A program made the translations under genes and the position numbers. 64,000 nt of DNA, taken from Artemisia argyi. Its lineage: Eukaryota; Streptophyta; Magnoliopsida; Asterales; Asteraceae. Below are positions 10,096 through 21,950 of the stretch, piece by piece (position 1 is the stretch's first letter; every line of letters starts with the position of its first letter). The stretch spans positions 18,629,360 to 18,693,359 of the forward strand of contig CM060709.1 in NCBI GenBank assembly GCA_030686995.1, given 5' to 3'. The notes beneath the pieces were generated by a model. The model searched no databases. It was not told the DNA's origin and worked only from the letters and a program-made list of their open reading frames with translations.

Positions 10096-10281
10096 GTGTC
10101 CATGAGACCGGCTATCAGCCGGTTGCCCACCCTCGAAGTGACATTTGTGTAACACTTTTGATCTTTGAGTAACCCAAATAAAAAAACACGTTTAGTTTAG
10201 TAACCTATATGTAACCAAAAAACTTTAGTAACTTAGGTGAACTTTTTTGCAAACTTAAGTAACTTTTTTGTCTAATAACCC
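10096..10281. repeat. Probable right terminal inverted repeat of MULE-1
   Basis: An AT-rich terminal stretch with recurring GTAAC and AAGTAACTTTTTT motifs ends in TAATAACCC. At its inner side is a perfect hairpin, ACCGGCT-ATC-AGCCGGT (about 10109-10125). The matching left repeat is outside the window, so the boundary is provisional. Confidence 0.35.
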
Positions 10282-10788
10282 TCATTTTTTAGTTATACTA
10301 ACTTTTTTGAATTGTTTTTTTATTTTATTTTTAACGGTCTCTAAGCATCAATGAGTTGCCTTGTTGAAGGTGAAAGGTACAACAATATATAGAAAGTACG
10401 AATATGTATTTGATAATATTATCATCCAATAAAGAAAGAAAATAAGGATGTTATATCAATTTTAGGAATACCTAGCCTTTAGTATTGGTGAATAAGGACC
10501 TCTTGCTCTATAAAGGGCCTTGTTCATGGTTTTAGATTTTTTATTCAAATTGAAAAATACGAAAAGTGAGTTGGATTGGGTCGAAAATATTAAACGAAAG
10601 GTGTCTAATGACTGTATCGGTAATTTATATTTATTTATATTCTATTAGTACTAGTATTAGTATTGCAATGAAGAAATAAGTTTTATAAAAATATCTTTTT
10701 TGTATGTGATGAAATTCTTAAATAAGTTACACAAAACAATTGGAAAAACTAAATACCACTAAATAAAATACGAAGATTTTTTTTAATA
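10282..10788. other. Intergenic stretch without a recognised gene
   Basis: AT-rich sequence between the MULE and the Helitron. A TATA-like CTCTATAAAGG occurs near 10510, but no ORF follows it. Confidence 0.5.
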
Positions 10789-10959
10789 TTTATACTATAT
10801 ATAAAGGAAAAACTAAAAAGTGAAAAAAAAAAACTTAAAACTAATTAAGGAAACTAATTTGTTCCTTTACTTAAACTGAAGGCTAGAAGCTAATTTATGA
10901 AAATTAAAACTAATTTATGAAAATTAAAACTAAATGTTAGTGAATCTCTAAGTCCTAAT

Positions 10960-13878
10960 ATGTTCACACCTGTGATACATGAAAGCATCCCATTCCAAGA
11001 TATCAATTCCACCAGTAAGTTATGTCATTTTTTATATCTGTTAATTTTACATCATAACACATTATAAGTTAACAACAAATTAAACATGATATATAGGTAA
11101 CATGTCAAAGAGAACTCGAAGATCAAGATTAGGTAACAACAGTCCTATTCAATTTCATATTGGTGAGCATAATTAGTGACAATAATTTCATAATCATGTG
11201 ATATTACCAATTCATGCACTACAATATTGTTGTGTATAACTACACATATGATACAGGTAGTCCAAATATTGTCTCAACATGTTCATCTACAACTAATAAT
11301 GTTGATTCAACACAACGTCCAAACAAAGACAAAGGCAAGTCAATAGCGCATACAACGGAACTTGATTTATCAGATGATGATTCAGAGGATGAACATGGAT
11401 ATATTGAACGTATTTCAGGCATATCTAAAGGTGGAATTATTTAAAAATTATGTTTTTAAGCGTTAATTTCTTTTTACATTTGATATGTTTTACTTACTTT
11501 GTGTATTTTTGTATTCTAATATAACAATACATTTTTTATATTTTTTTAGATTACCTTGACCATGGTGATCAGGATTATGAATGTGAAAAATGTGGAGCAA
11601 TGTTATGGCTTGCTGAGAGTAAAAGAGGAGCCCATAACTCTGATAACACCGACTCATTTTCTATTTGTTGTGGTAAAGGAAAGGTTGTATTACCTGTTGC
11701 GTTGAAGCAACCTCCTGAATTATTAACGAAACTCTTGAATGGGGAACACAGAAGAAGCAATTCATTTCTTGATAACATACGGTGGTACAATTCGATGTTT
11801 GCTTTTACATCCATGGGTGGTAATGTTGATCATACAGTGAACAATGGTTGCGCACCATATTGTTATAGAATTCAAGGGCAAAACTACCATTTAATTGGAG
11901 ATTTGTTACCAAAACCTGGTGATTCACCAAAGTTTTCTCAACTTTACATTTACGATCCACAGAACGAAATAGACAACCGCATTAATGCTGTCAGGTAAAT
12001 TAAATATATAATGATTTCTATTTATATTATTCTTTTTTTTTTCCGTTTCATTATCATGTTAAAAAGATATAACTAAAATACACTAACAATAATATTTTTT
12101 CCCAATTCATGACAGTTCAAATGTGGCTGGATCATCTTTTTCGAATAGACAAATAGACCGTCAACTGACTAAAGACCTTAAAACAATGCTTGATACTAAT
12201 AACCCTCTGGTAAAGAAGTATCAAATGGCTGGTCTGCAAATACGTAATGGAGTGGAAAATGTTAGGATAAGGCTGATAGGAAAGCGTGAAAAAGATGGGA
12301 GGCAATATAACCTTCCTACAGCAAATGAAGTGGTTGCACTTATTGTTGGTGATTTTGATAACAATCATAATGAAAGAGACATTATGGTGCACAAAAACAG
12401 TGGCAAGAAAAAAAAAATTAGTGAGTTACATGTTTCATACCTTCCATTACAGTACCCATTGTTATTCCCTTACGCAGAAGATGGTTATAGAACTGACAAT
12501 AAAGGTATTACAGATGAAACACCAGACAAGGATAAAAAGTATGTCACAATGCATGAGTGGTTTGCTTACCATATACAAGATAGGCCAAATGTTTTTTCAA
12601 CTATCTTAAACAGTAAGCGTTTATTCCAGCAGTTTTTGGTGGATGGTTACACTATGGTTGAAGCCGAGAGGCTGTTATATGTAAAAAATAAGAACAACGA
12701 ATTAAGATGTGAAACTTATTCCCGATTAGCTCAAGCTGCGGAATCATCCAACCAACAAAACAAAAAACGTGGAAAAAAGCTTATATTACTGTCGTCCTTC
12801 GCAGGTAGCCCAAGATATATGATGCAAAACTACTTGGATGCTATGGCGATGTGTAAAAATTATGGATACCCGGATCTATTTATAACCTTTACATGTAATC
12901 CAAAGTGGCCTGACATTACAAGGTATTTACGTAGAAAGGGTCTGAAATCAGAGGATCGTCCAGACATTACTACAAAAATGCTTAAGATCAAGTTGAATAA
13001 CTTGATGAAGGACATCAAGGAGAAACGTATTTTTTGGTAGAGTTCGTGCAGGTACATCTCAATCTTTAATTAACTTTTCTTTCCCAATTAAATTTTTATA
13101 CAACTCACGTTTTATTAATTCCTATATTTTAATATTTGTTTTTATAACAGAGGTTTACAGAATAGAATTTCAGAAGCGTGGACTTCCTCACTGTCACTTA
13201 TGTGTATGGTTGGACTCAAATGACAAGTTGAGATATCCGGTAGATATAGATAGATGTATATCGGCTGAAATACCAGATATAGATGAAGATCCCGAACTAC
13301 ACCAGTTGGTTAAAGAATTTATGATGCACGGTCCTTGTGGATGTACTGTTATTTAATGAGTCTACTTTAATCGACGAAAGCGGCTATGCTATATATAAAA
13401 GGACAGATGATGGATGTACTGTTAAAAAACAAGGCGCTGATCTTCACTGTGGTTTTGTCGTCCCATACAATCTAATGTTATTGAAAAGGTATCAAGCTCA
13501 TATTAATGTAGAATGGTGCAATCAATTTGGATCCATCAAGTATTTATTTAAGTACATAAACAAGGGTCCGGATAGAGTTACTGCAGCTGTCGAAGATGAA
13601 GAGACGGATGAGATTAAAGACTTTTACGATTGCCGTTATTTATCAGCTTGCGAAGCTGCGTGGAGGATATTTAATTTTGATATTCATCACAGATATCCTC
13701 CAGTTGAGCGATTACCATTTCATCTTCCAAACAAACATTCAGTTGTATTTGATCCCACTGAAAGTATTGACTTTCAACTCGAGCAGGCCTCAGCTAATAC
13801 TACAAAGTTTTTGGCTTATATGGATCTCAATAAAGTAGATACATTAGCACAATCGTTGTTGTATGTTGATATCCCAAA
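10960..13878 (+). pseudogene. Helitron RepHel gene, exons 1-6 (zinc-finger-like and Rep nuclease part)
   Basis: The rolling-circle initiator half. Exons consistent in phase are 10960-11014, 11097-11162, 11257-11430, 11550-11994, 12116-13051 and 13151 onward, all with GT...AG borders. Exon 4 has a CEKCG/CC-type cysteine cluster. Exon 5 is the Helitron-like N domain, with FITFTCNPKWPDI. Exon 6 carries the metal-binding HCH in KRGLPHCHLCVWL and the two-tyrosine motif YLFKY, whose tyrosines cut and rejoin DNA. There are three lesions: one extra T in the run at about 13030-13035, a short rearrangement at about 13338-13351 that changes frame, and the MULE insertion after 13878. All other exons read cleanly, so decay is recent. 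Confidence 0.8.
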
Positions 13879-14195
13879 GGGGCAATTCTACAAACGGACC
13901 AGTCGCTCAAAGTGGTGGGCTTTTGTGTACCTAAGTAGGTTGGTTTCTTGAAATGGCCCGATCGACTTGCGAATTTAACCCAAGGGCGACATGTGGCACC
14001 ACAAAAGTAGTGCCCAATCATTATGTGTAGGGGTTACTTTTGTGCTACTTATCACTAGCGACCTATCCAAAGTTCGAGCGACCTTCTAATAAAATTATTT
14101 TAATATTTTTTCCCCTTCCCAACACTTCCCATCACCACCACCCTCTACCACCACACAACCATCACCACCACCCTCCACCACCACCACCATCCTCT
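13879..14195 (+). repeat. Left terminal inverted repeat of the nonautonomous MULE
   Basis: It pairs with the reverse complement of about 14884-15163. The outer 40-50 bp is more diverged than the inner part, and it ends in a CACCACC microsatellite. Confidence 0.75.
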
Positions 14196-14883
14196 ACCAA
14201 AACATTAATCACCAATTACAGAATAACAACATACTTATAACCATGTAATTATCTCTTTATTAGAAAAATGATTAACATGAAATTTCAACTAGTTTAATTG
14301 GTATCACGTACTTGTATTGTATTCAAAGAGTTAATGAATTAAATCTTTGTTTAACCCTTTTGCACGTTCGCTGAGTAACACAATAACATATATGAATATG
14401 AATATTGCAGCTGGTCTTCGAATGAAATCAAAAATGACGGCTGGGTTTCTTTTGTGAATGGTCGAATAGGGTACCCCGTGTTTTTGTCTTCTACCCAATT
14501 ATATATAACAAGGGATGAAACCCTTTTTCTTTGTTTCTTCTCGTTAAAACACCAACAGGCCAAGGCCTTTTTCTCTTTTCTTCGATGCGTCCACAGTAGC
14601 CCAACATTAAAAGCCCGAATTTGTAATAAGTGGCCATATGGTTAATCAACACTTCATGTTAGTTCAATTAATTTGGAGCGAGTGTTCTACTAATCAATCT
14701 AAAAAAAATCCCTATGGTTAATTAAACTCAAACAATCATTCATGACAAAACCCAAAATCGACCTATAAGCGCTATGATTCGAAAAATCATTCAATCATGT
14801 TTCTGGGTATGATTGTTTGTTAGAAACATGTTAAGCATAGATGTATTAACAAAACCCACTAACCAATTTAATAATATGTGTGC

Positions 14884-15163
14884 TGGTAGAGGTTGGTGGT
14901 GGTGGTGGAGGGTGGTGGTGATGGGAAGTATTGGGAAGGGGAAAAAATATTAAAATAATTTTATTAGAAGGTCGGTCGAACTTTTGATAGGTTGCTGGTG
15001 ATAAGTAGCACAAAAGTAACCCCTACACATAATGATTGGGCACCACAAAATGTCGCCCTTGGATTAAGTTCGCAAGTCGCTCGGGCCATTTCAAGAAACC
15101 AACCAACTTCGGTCCTAAAAAACCCAAGCAATTGAGCGACTAGGCCAGTCTCAAATTTAGCCC
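14884..15163 (-). repeat. Right terminal inverted repeat of the nonautonomous MULE
   Basis: Reverse-complement partner of 13879-14195, with a GGTGGT microsatellite at its inner end. Confidence 0.75.
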
Positions 15164-15172
15164 TATCCCAAA

Positions 15173-17612
15173 ACATTTTGTTTGGAACAGTCAAGACAAA
15201 AGATGGAAAAAACGAAAGCAAGGCAAAAGCATAGGTCGGATCCATCATGTTCCTCCATCTTGGGGCGAGCTATTTTATTTGCGTATGCTTTTAAACAAAG
15301 TTAAAACAGCAACAGAATGGAACGACTTTAAAACATTCAACGATGTAGTATATCCTACGTATAAAGATGCTTGCGACGCACGTGGATTGTTACAGGATGA
15401 CAAGGAATACATTGAAGGAATTCTCGAAGTAAGTGCTTGGGGAACTGGAGAGTACCTTCGTAACCATTTTGTTATGTTAATACTCTCGGATACTATGTCG
15501 AGACCAGAGGTCGTTTGGGAGAAGTCGTGGACTCTTTTAGCAGAAGATGTGGAAAATTTGGAAAGAATAAAAAGAAATCATCCAGGTATCATAACATTCC
15601 TCTCATCAAGCATATATAATAATACTCTTTTATAGACAAATTTTGATTTTGATTGCATTTATATTTGTCAAAGTCATTCAACTAATAGTTAGACCTTTTG
15701 TGCAGGACTAAAGCTAACGGAAAGACAAAAGTACAATATATGTTTAACATATATTGAGGACAAGCTACTCAGTAATGGAAAAAGCCTCAAAAATATTGTC
15801 AAAATGCCGTATCCGGAAGAAGAGTTCACAATGGATGGATACAATAGGTTGATTTATGATGAACGTGATTATAATGTTCCTGAATTGATACTCCAACATC
15901 AAGCACTATTTGGAAGTTTGACAAATGAGCAAAAAGGAATATACAATACGATAATAAACGCTTGTGATAATGACAAAGGAGGTATGTTTTTTGTATATGG
16001 TTACGGAGGTACAGGGAAGACATTCCTGTACAAGACATTGACAGCTGCTTTAAGATCCAAATCTCAAATAGTTTTAAACGTAGCGTCGAGTGGTATAGCT
16101 GCTCTTTTGCTGGATGGTGGGAGAACAGCCCATTCTCGGTTTGCAATCCCTATAAATGTCGTTGAAAATTCAATGTGTAGTATTAGTGCTGATGGTGATC
16201 TTGCTGATTTGATTCGAGAGACAAAGTTAATTATATGGGACGAAGCACCTATGGTTAACAGACTTTGTTTTGAAGCTTTTAACAGAACTTTACGAGACAT
16301 ATCAACAGGTAATTTTTACATTATATGTTTTGCAATTTTTTTACATTTGTTTATTATTACATTCCTATTACTTATATCCTTAAAATATAATACAAACTTT
16401 ATTTACATATTAGCTTCATAAAAAACACATAATAATGTGACCTTATTAGCTGTGTTTAATTATGTTTTTCTATATTGTGTAGCTTTCAGCCAGTATAAAC
16501 ACAATTCAATGTATCATATGTATATAAACATGTTTAAATGTTTTTTTTTAACAGGAACTTATACGGCAGTTTCAGATAAGGTGTTTGGTGGTAAAGTTGT
16601 TGTCTTTGGTGGCGATTTTAGGCAAATACTCCCGGTTATTCCAAACGGTAGCAGGCAAGATGTCTTACATGCTTCATTAAATCAATCTTATCTATGGAAT
16701 AGTGGCAAGGTTCTTAAACTTACCGAGAATATGAGGCTTCGTGTTGGCTGCAACCCTGCACATGTAGATCAGATTAAGAATTTTGCTGAATGGATTTTGA
16801 GTATTGGTGATGGGACAATAGGTGGAACTAAAGATGGTACTGCTGACATTGTATTCCCAGAAGAAATGCTAATACATGATTCTAATGATCATGTTGGGGC
16901 TGTGATACAAGAAACTTATGAGAATTGGGAGGATAATCTTTGGGATCCAGATTATTGGAAAGATCGAGCGATTCTGGCACCAACGCATGAGGAAGTAGAC
17001 AAAGTGAATGACCGGATGCTTTCTAAACTTGAAGGCGGAGGGAAAGAATATTTTAGCACAGATACAGTGTCAGATTTAGACGTGGATTTTAATCATAGCG
17101 AGGATATGTACACTACAGATTTTTTGAATACAATCAAAATGTCTGGACTTCCACACCATAAAATAGTTTTGAAGATTGGCACTCCAGTTATGTGTTTACG
17201 TAACATTGATCAACGAGGGGGATTGTGTAATGGAACCAGGTTAGAAGTATTGAGAATGGGAATCAACAACATCGAGGCAAAAATTATATCCGGTGGTAAA
17301 GTAGGTGAGATTCGCTCTATACCGAGAATGATCATAAGTCCATCCGACAAGAAGATGCCTTTTCAACTTAATAGGAGACAATTCCCTATTTCCATTTGTT
17401 TTTCCATGACTATAAACAAAAGTCAGGGCCAAACATTGTCTAAAGTTGGTTTATATTTGGAACGGTCTGTTTTTTCTCACGGACAACTTTACGTCGCAGT
17501 GTCAAGAGTAAAAAGCAAGAGAGGCCTAAAAGTGTTATGTTGTGACAAAGACGGCAACTACACCAATTCTACAACCAACGTTGTATTTAGAGAAGTTCTT
17601 CATAGATTATAA
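15173..17612 (+). pseudogene. Helitron RepHel gene, end of exon 6 and exons 7-8 (PIF1-like helicase)
   Basis: The 5'-3' helicase half that unwinds the element. Exon 6 resumes after the MULE with KHFVWNSQDKRW and runs through GELFYLRMLLNKV to 15585. Exon 7 is 15706-16308 and exon 8 is 16555-17612, with in-phase GT...AG introns. Exon 7 has Walker A (YGGTGKT) and Walker B (LIIWDEAPM). Exon 8 has VFGGDFRQILPV, the LTENMRL motif, TINKSQGQTL and the final LYVAVSRVKSK motif, ending at a TAA. This half shows no inactivating change. It is scored as a pseudogene only because the Rep half in the same gene is broken upstream. Confidence 0.85.
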
Positions 17613-17782
17613 AAATATGTTATATTATTATTATTATTATTATTTTCTTTTTCAACTTTATTGTTTGTACAACATTATTATTTTGTTAATAATAACATGT
17701 TTCTTTTATTGGATTTATGTTGGCACACGTTCATACTTATATTATTATTCATTTCAACGTATAATCAAATTCTTAAAGCTAG

Positions 17783-17812
17783 CCGCCCCACCGGGGCGGG
17801 CCTAAAATCTAG
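17783..17812 (+). other. Helitron 3' terminus: hairpin and CTAG end
   Basis: A perfect 7-bp stem with an ACC loop, then ten bases, then CTAG followed by host T. This is the rolling-circle termination signature of Helitrons. Confidence 0.85.
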
Positions 17813-17933
17813 TACTATATATAAAGGAAAAACTAAAAAGTGAAAAAGAAAACTTAAAACTAATTTAGGAAACTAATTTGTTCCTTTACTTAAACTGAAG
17901 GCTAGAAACTAATTTATGAAAATTAAAACTAAT
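17813..17933 (+). repeat. Second copy of the Helitron 5' end, directly after the first element
   Basis: TACTATATATAAAGG at 17813 and the following roughly 120 bp nearly repeat 10791-10913, after which the two diverge. The copy lacks only the first four bases of the family start (TCTA). Confidence 0.8.
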
Positions 17934-18326
17934 GTATCTCATTTCTTGAATATTAAAATTAGCTATTAAAATTTATTCTTTTACTTAAAATTATTATATG
18001 TTACGATGATTTACAGTTACATTTTGATTTTTTTTACATTGTATAAATGAATGTTATAAGAAACACCTAACCAAAATATCACAATCATAATTATGTGCCG
18101 TGATAAAATCTCGTTGCAATTTTTAATATAGCATTTGAATTAAGTATTAACACTTGAGATTCTTTGCGTACAAATACGTATATCAACGATTCAAAATATC
18201 AAAATATGATTTTTGTGATAAACGTAAATTGAAGTTTCCATACTTAGATATTAATTTATTGATTATATATACACTTGTAACCTTCAAAACAAAGCCCCAA
18301 AATCGTATTCATACCCAGTGACAACC

Positions 18327-18440
18327 ATGGTGAAGCTCCTTTGTATAGGTATCATTTGCCTTATGACCCTTATGACCAAATGTATACCAACTTTATTTTG
18401 CTACAATTATGCTTCGTATTTGTCTATATACATTTCTTAA
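18327..18440 (+). CDS. Possible small secreted-peptide exon
   Basis: A 37-codon ORF begins MVKLLCIGIICLMTLM: a Lys followed by a hydrophobic core, as in a signal peptide, then two further Cys. It is too short to identify and may be the first exon of a small secreted-protein gene or a captured fragment, since the duplicated exon-like blocks follow 40 and 200 bp later. A real gene is uncertain. Confidence 0.2.
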   Translation: MVKLLCIGIICLMTLMTKCIPTLFCYNYASYLSIYIS

Positions 18441-18477
18441 CATGATGTGTTATGCAAAAATTTCGACGCCTGCCATT

Positions 18478-18712
18478 TCGCACTCCTTCAAGAGCAAAGC
18501 CATCGACAAGATCAATTGGGTGTGTTGCTTGAAAATCCGCGGCATTCATGTTTCTCACTATCATGTTTCACATTTGTCTTAACATAATATGTATGTAATT
18601 GTGCATATGTATTACAAGAAAACAGTGAAGCTTGTTGACTCACAATCCTTCAAGAGCCAAGCGAATGACCAGGTCAATTGGTTGTATATCTTGGAAACCC
18701 TTGTCATTCGTG
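18478..18712 (+). repeat. Two diverged copies of an exon-like block
   Basis: Copies at 18478-18550 and 18640-18712 share TCCTTCAAGAGC and CAATTGG and encode related peptides (SFKSKAIDKINW and SFKSQANDQVNW). Spacing is 162 bp. Confidence 0.5.
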
Positions 18713-19221
18713 TGCCTTAGAACATGTTAAACTAAATTGTACGGGGTTTATATCTAGAATGAAGATAGACCCTAAAGCCCTCTTGATACAAGGTGACTTA
18801 TACATCGTAAACAATGATGAACCAGCATGAAATTGGTCGTTTGTTCCTTTTAAATATGATTGCAGAGATTATCATCAGTTCGCCTTGGCTAGTGAAAGTA
18901 TAATATGTTCATGAACTAATAATTCTATTATAACATCGTCTTAAATATTTACTCATGATGACTTGATGAGTATCAAATGAAGTATCTTCCACTGTTATTA
19001 TATGCATGAAGGTTTTTTTTTTTTTTCTCTCTCTAAATTTATGTATTATGAGTAGCAAAATAAAATTGTCTGACTAAAGTTTGTACATAAGCCCAATAAC
19101 CAGATTCTTGCACTAAGAATATGTACCCAGTTTAACTAATTAAATTAAGGTATTCGTCTGACTGTTTTCAACCTTTTTCCCTTACAAGCTTTAATATTGA
19201 GTGAACTGTGAAACTCAGACC

Positions 19222-19335
19222 TTTTTTTTTTTTTTTGTTAACCTTGATCTCTGAACTTTTGGCCGACTAATCCATGGGGTTTGAGCCCACCGCCACACAA
19301 ACTCAAACCAAGTAAAGCCCTATCTTTTCAGGAGA
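19222..19335 (-). mobile_element. SINE-like fragment
   Basis: Read on the minus strand, a B-box-like GGGCTCAAACCCC (19276-19288) and a weak A-box-like element upstream are followed downstream by a run of A (19222-19236 on plus as T). This is the layout of a tRNA-derived SINE. No target duplication was established. Confidence 0.3.
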
Positions 19336-19454
19336 TTGGCGTGGCCACAAAAACTCAGACATTTTGGAAGGGCATCAAAGTTCTTGACCCGACCGCTAAG
19401 CGACTTGTGGTGGTTAATATCAAGTAACTATCTCGTGAAGAAAAGAAATAGACC

Positions 19455-19719
19455 TACTACCAAGGCCTTTGGACTAATGGTATATGAGTTGCCCACCAAC
19501 CAATAGGTTGTGGGTTCAAGCATCACTGGAGGCATTCATGAGATATATTGTGAGATAGCTCGTATAGGTTACTTTGTGAACAAGTGTTGATGTTGACAAC
19601 AAGTAACAAACACTAAGCATGTAATATGTGTTGCTTAAACTCGACTTTTAGAACAAGCACACAGGATAATCGAGATCTCTTTAAAAGAAATAATAAATAA
19701 AAAAATATATATATAAAAA

Positions 19720-19770
<51 letters not shown>
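19455..19770 (+). mobile_element. SINE-like or other poly(A)-ending retroposon
   Basis: TGGACTAATGG and, about 40 bp on, GGGTTCAAGCATC resemble A and B boxes. The stretch ends in a 50-base A-run (19721-19770). The boundaries are not proven. Confidence 0.3.
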
Positions 19771-19772
<2 letters not shown>

Positions 19773-21950
19773 ATCAAACAGTCTATTTTACCTGCACTAT
19801 TTGGTAGGAGAACCTTGAAATTATGAATACCATAGCTCAATAACACTACATCGGGATATACTAGACGAGTACCCGTGCATAGCAACGGATTTTCTAACGG
19901 CAAATAGTTATAGGTGTCGTATTGTGGTTAAGTATTTTGTGTAAGGTTTACACATAAATCATGAAATAATAAAAATGTAATTGCCAAAGGTTGTAATGTG
20001 CGATAATTAACTCAAACAAATTCTTAACACGTATAAAAAAAACATATGAAAGCATATAGTGAAACTCAAAACAAAATATTACATATATTATAAGATAACT
20101 AACAATGCACGTTACTCGTCTCATAAAACTTCTTGGCACACGACATTTGAGGTGTAGACTCCTTCTTGAGCGAATTCTTTAACTGGCTTCACTAATACAT
20201 GTGGTTGTGTATATGAGTTTTCCTCTAAATAAATATATAAGCTAAAAGTAACAGGCAATCAAAATTATACAATTTATAAAACTGAGCTTTCAAGAGTATG
20301 GTTAAAATAAGTAAAGTCCATTTAACCAAGCAATAATACAAGAATTAGTTTCCTATGCTCCTATATGTGTACATAAAAAGATGCATACAGATATAATTCT
20401 ACTGGAGCAAACCAAAAATCTCAAAGAGCGTGCATAGATCACACTATATTCAGATAACACTTTGATTTAAATCTTAAAGAAACAAAAGATTTCAATACTC
20501 TTATTAAGCCTTACTATAGTTAACATGAATCTCTCTATATTCTACTTTTCAAATATCATAATACTATCCTCCATCCCATGAAAGTCGCAACTCTGACTAC
20601 CAAAATCTGAAGCTAAGCAATTTTTCATGGAACACTTTAAAAACAAATTTGCGAGGTTTTGGTATAAACTGTCTTGACGAACCAAAGTAGACAAAACTAT
20701 CCATTTTATCACCAAATGCTCACGAAACATGGTAAACTTCTGCAAAGTTAAAATAGGGAAGATAAACACAACTATTAGATTAAGCCTACATCAATCAGTA
20801 ACCATTAATAGCATATGAAACACAAGAATGGTTGCCATGGTGAAAACGTTAAATAAATACAACGAAGGCCCACAACTAATTGCCAAGATAAGTCCCGAAA
20901 CATCGGTACCTTAAAAGGAATCGACTGAAGAAGAAGCATAATTAACATACGTCCAGATGGATAGAGCTCCATAAACTCCTACCTTGATGCCTAAATCATG
21001 AGCAGATAGTGATTCACTGAAACATGTGGAGCTTTTAAGCCACCTTGTACCCATGAAAGGATCAATCCCATTAGAGTAGTAGTCGCAACACTGACACCAT
21101 TCCTCCCAGGTCCCACCACTCCATACAATTTATGTTAGATTGGCCTGCACAATGAAAAAAAGGCGAAAACTAAATAAACAAATGATAGATGATCTTGAAT
21201 GACGTATTCCCACATATCAATTACTGCTTTCTTGCTATGTAATTTCTCGAACAGGTTTTTGATGTTTAACAAACAAAATGAAACTTCAAAATAAACATCA
21301 ATATATATGGAATATAAATTGACTCAAAAAAATTTCATGGAAGCTTTGAGGTTTACTAATTAAATGGACCTTATTTTGATTCAGAAAACATATGCTCTGA
21401 CTTTTGTATGTAAATGAAGAACATAATATCAATATGCTAGATTCAGCATGTGCTTCTTCTTTACCCTGCAAAAAACAATGACACAAACAATATATGAGTT
21501 CATGAACAAGTTATATAACTCATATTTAATAAATTCTATAAAAAAAAATCAAAATAACACAAGATAAATCAAACCGTAAGCAAGTTAAGTAAAAGATTAA
21601 GAATCTGATTAGAAACTAATATGATTTTTGATGATGATCCATCTAAAAGATGTGATAAATTAAACATTTTCGAATTGTAAAAACAATATAGATGAAGCAA
21701 AGGTTTAAAATCCACAAGAATTTATGATATTGATGATGGGTTAGGGTTTATGACTGATATTGGTTTGGTGATTTGGAATGAATCGGTAGTATAAGACTAT
21801 AAGATATGTTTAGGTTGGTGTGTTTTTGCAAAGCTCGGTTACAACTCGTGAAAGGGTGGAGTGGCCCGAAATTTACGAGGCTTCCCTCATAAGTTTAGCT
21901 ATTTCCTTGTTTAGTTCATAATTCAAACTTCCTACCGAATATAAGTTACA

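Larger units (their letters stand above)
1..10281 (+). mobile_element. Mutator-like element (MULE-1), left end outside window, split by a copia insertion
   Basis: The stretch holds a broken MULE transposase (3-1290), its basic and glutamine-rich tail (1322-1897 and 8996-9210), an antisense GRF zinc-finger gene (9630-9929) and a probable right terminal repeat near 10096-10281. A 7-kb retrotransposon (1898-8990) is inserted in the tail exon with a GGATG duplication, so removing it leaves about 3.2 kb of MULE here. The coding assignment is firm. The right boundary is inferred from an AT-rich, terminal-repeat-like stretch ending in TAATAACCC, because the left terminal repeat is not in the window to compare. 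Confidence 0.6.
13879..15163. mobile_element. Nonautonomous Mutator-like element with long inverted repeats, 9-bp target duplication
   Basis: TATCCCAAA at 13870-13878 is repeated at 15164-15172, and removing the insert restores the Helitron frame at that point. Terminal inverted repeats of about 280-315 bp (13879 to about 14195, and about 14884 to 15163) start GGGGC and GGGCT and share AGTCGCTCAA, TTTCTTGAAATGGCCCG, TGCCCAATCATTATGTGTAG and a CACCACC-rich inner part. The 9-bp duplication and long repeats are the Mutator pattern. The centre (about 14200-14880) has no transposase and no ORF I recognise. Confidence 0.85.
10789..17812 (+). mobile_element. Autonomous-type Helitron (Rep plus PIF1-like helicase), interrupted by a MULE
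   Basis: The right end is diagnostic: a 7-bp perfect stem CCGCCCC-ACC-GGGGCGG (17783-17799), then CTAG (17809-17812) followed by T. The left end is read at TTTATACTATATATAAAGG (10789), which matches the TCTATACTA start of the other Helitrons here except that the second base is T rather than C. It is preceded by A, as expected for A|T insertion. The whole RepHel gene lies between. Minus the inserted 1285-bp element and its duplication, it is about 5.7 kb. Confidence 0.75.
17934..19218. other. Unassigned stretch with a small ORF and an exon-like duplication
   Basis: AT-rich, presumably the body of the second Helitron or the original locus. Apart from the small ORF at 18327-18440 and the duplicated block at 18478-18712, nothing is recognised. 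Confidence 0.4.

Noticed and set aside
19613..19903. Minus-strand ORF with a long Phe run
   Set aside because: Translation of the poly(A) tract of the SINE-like piece.
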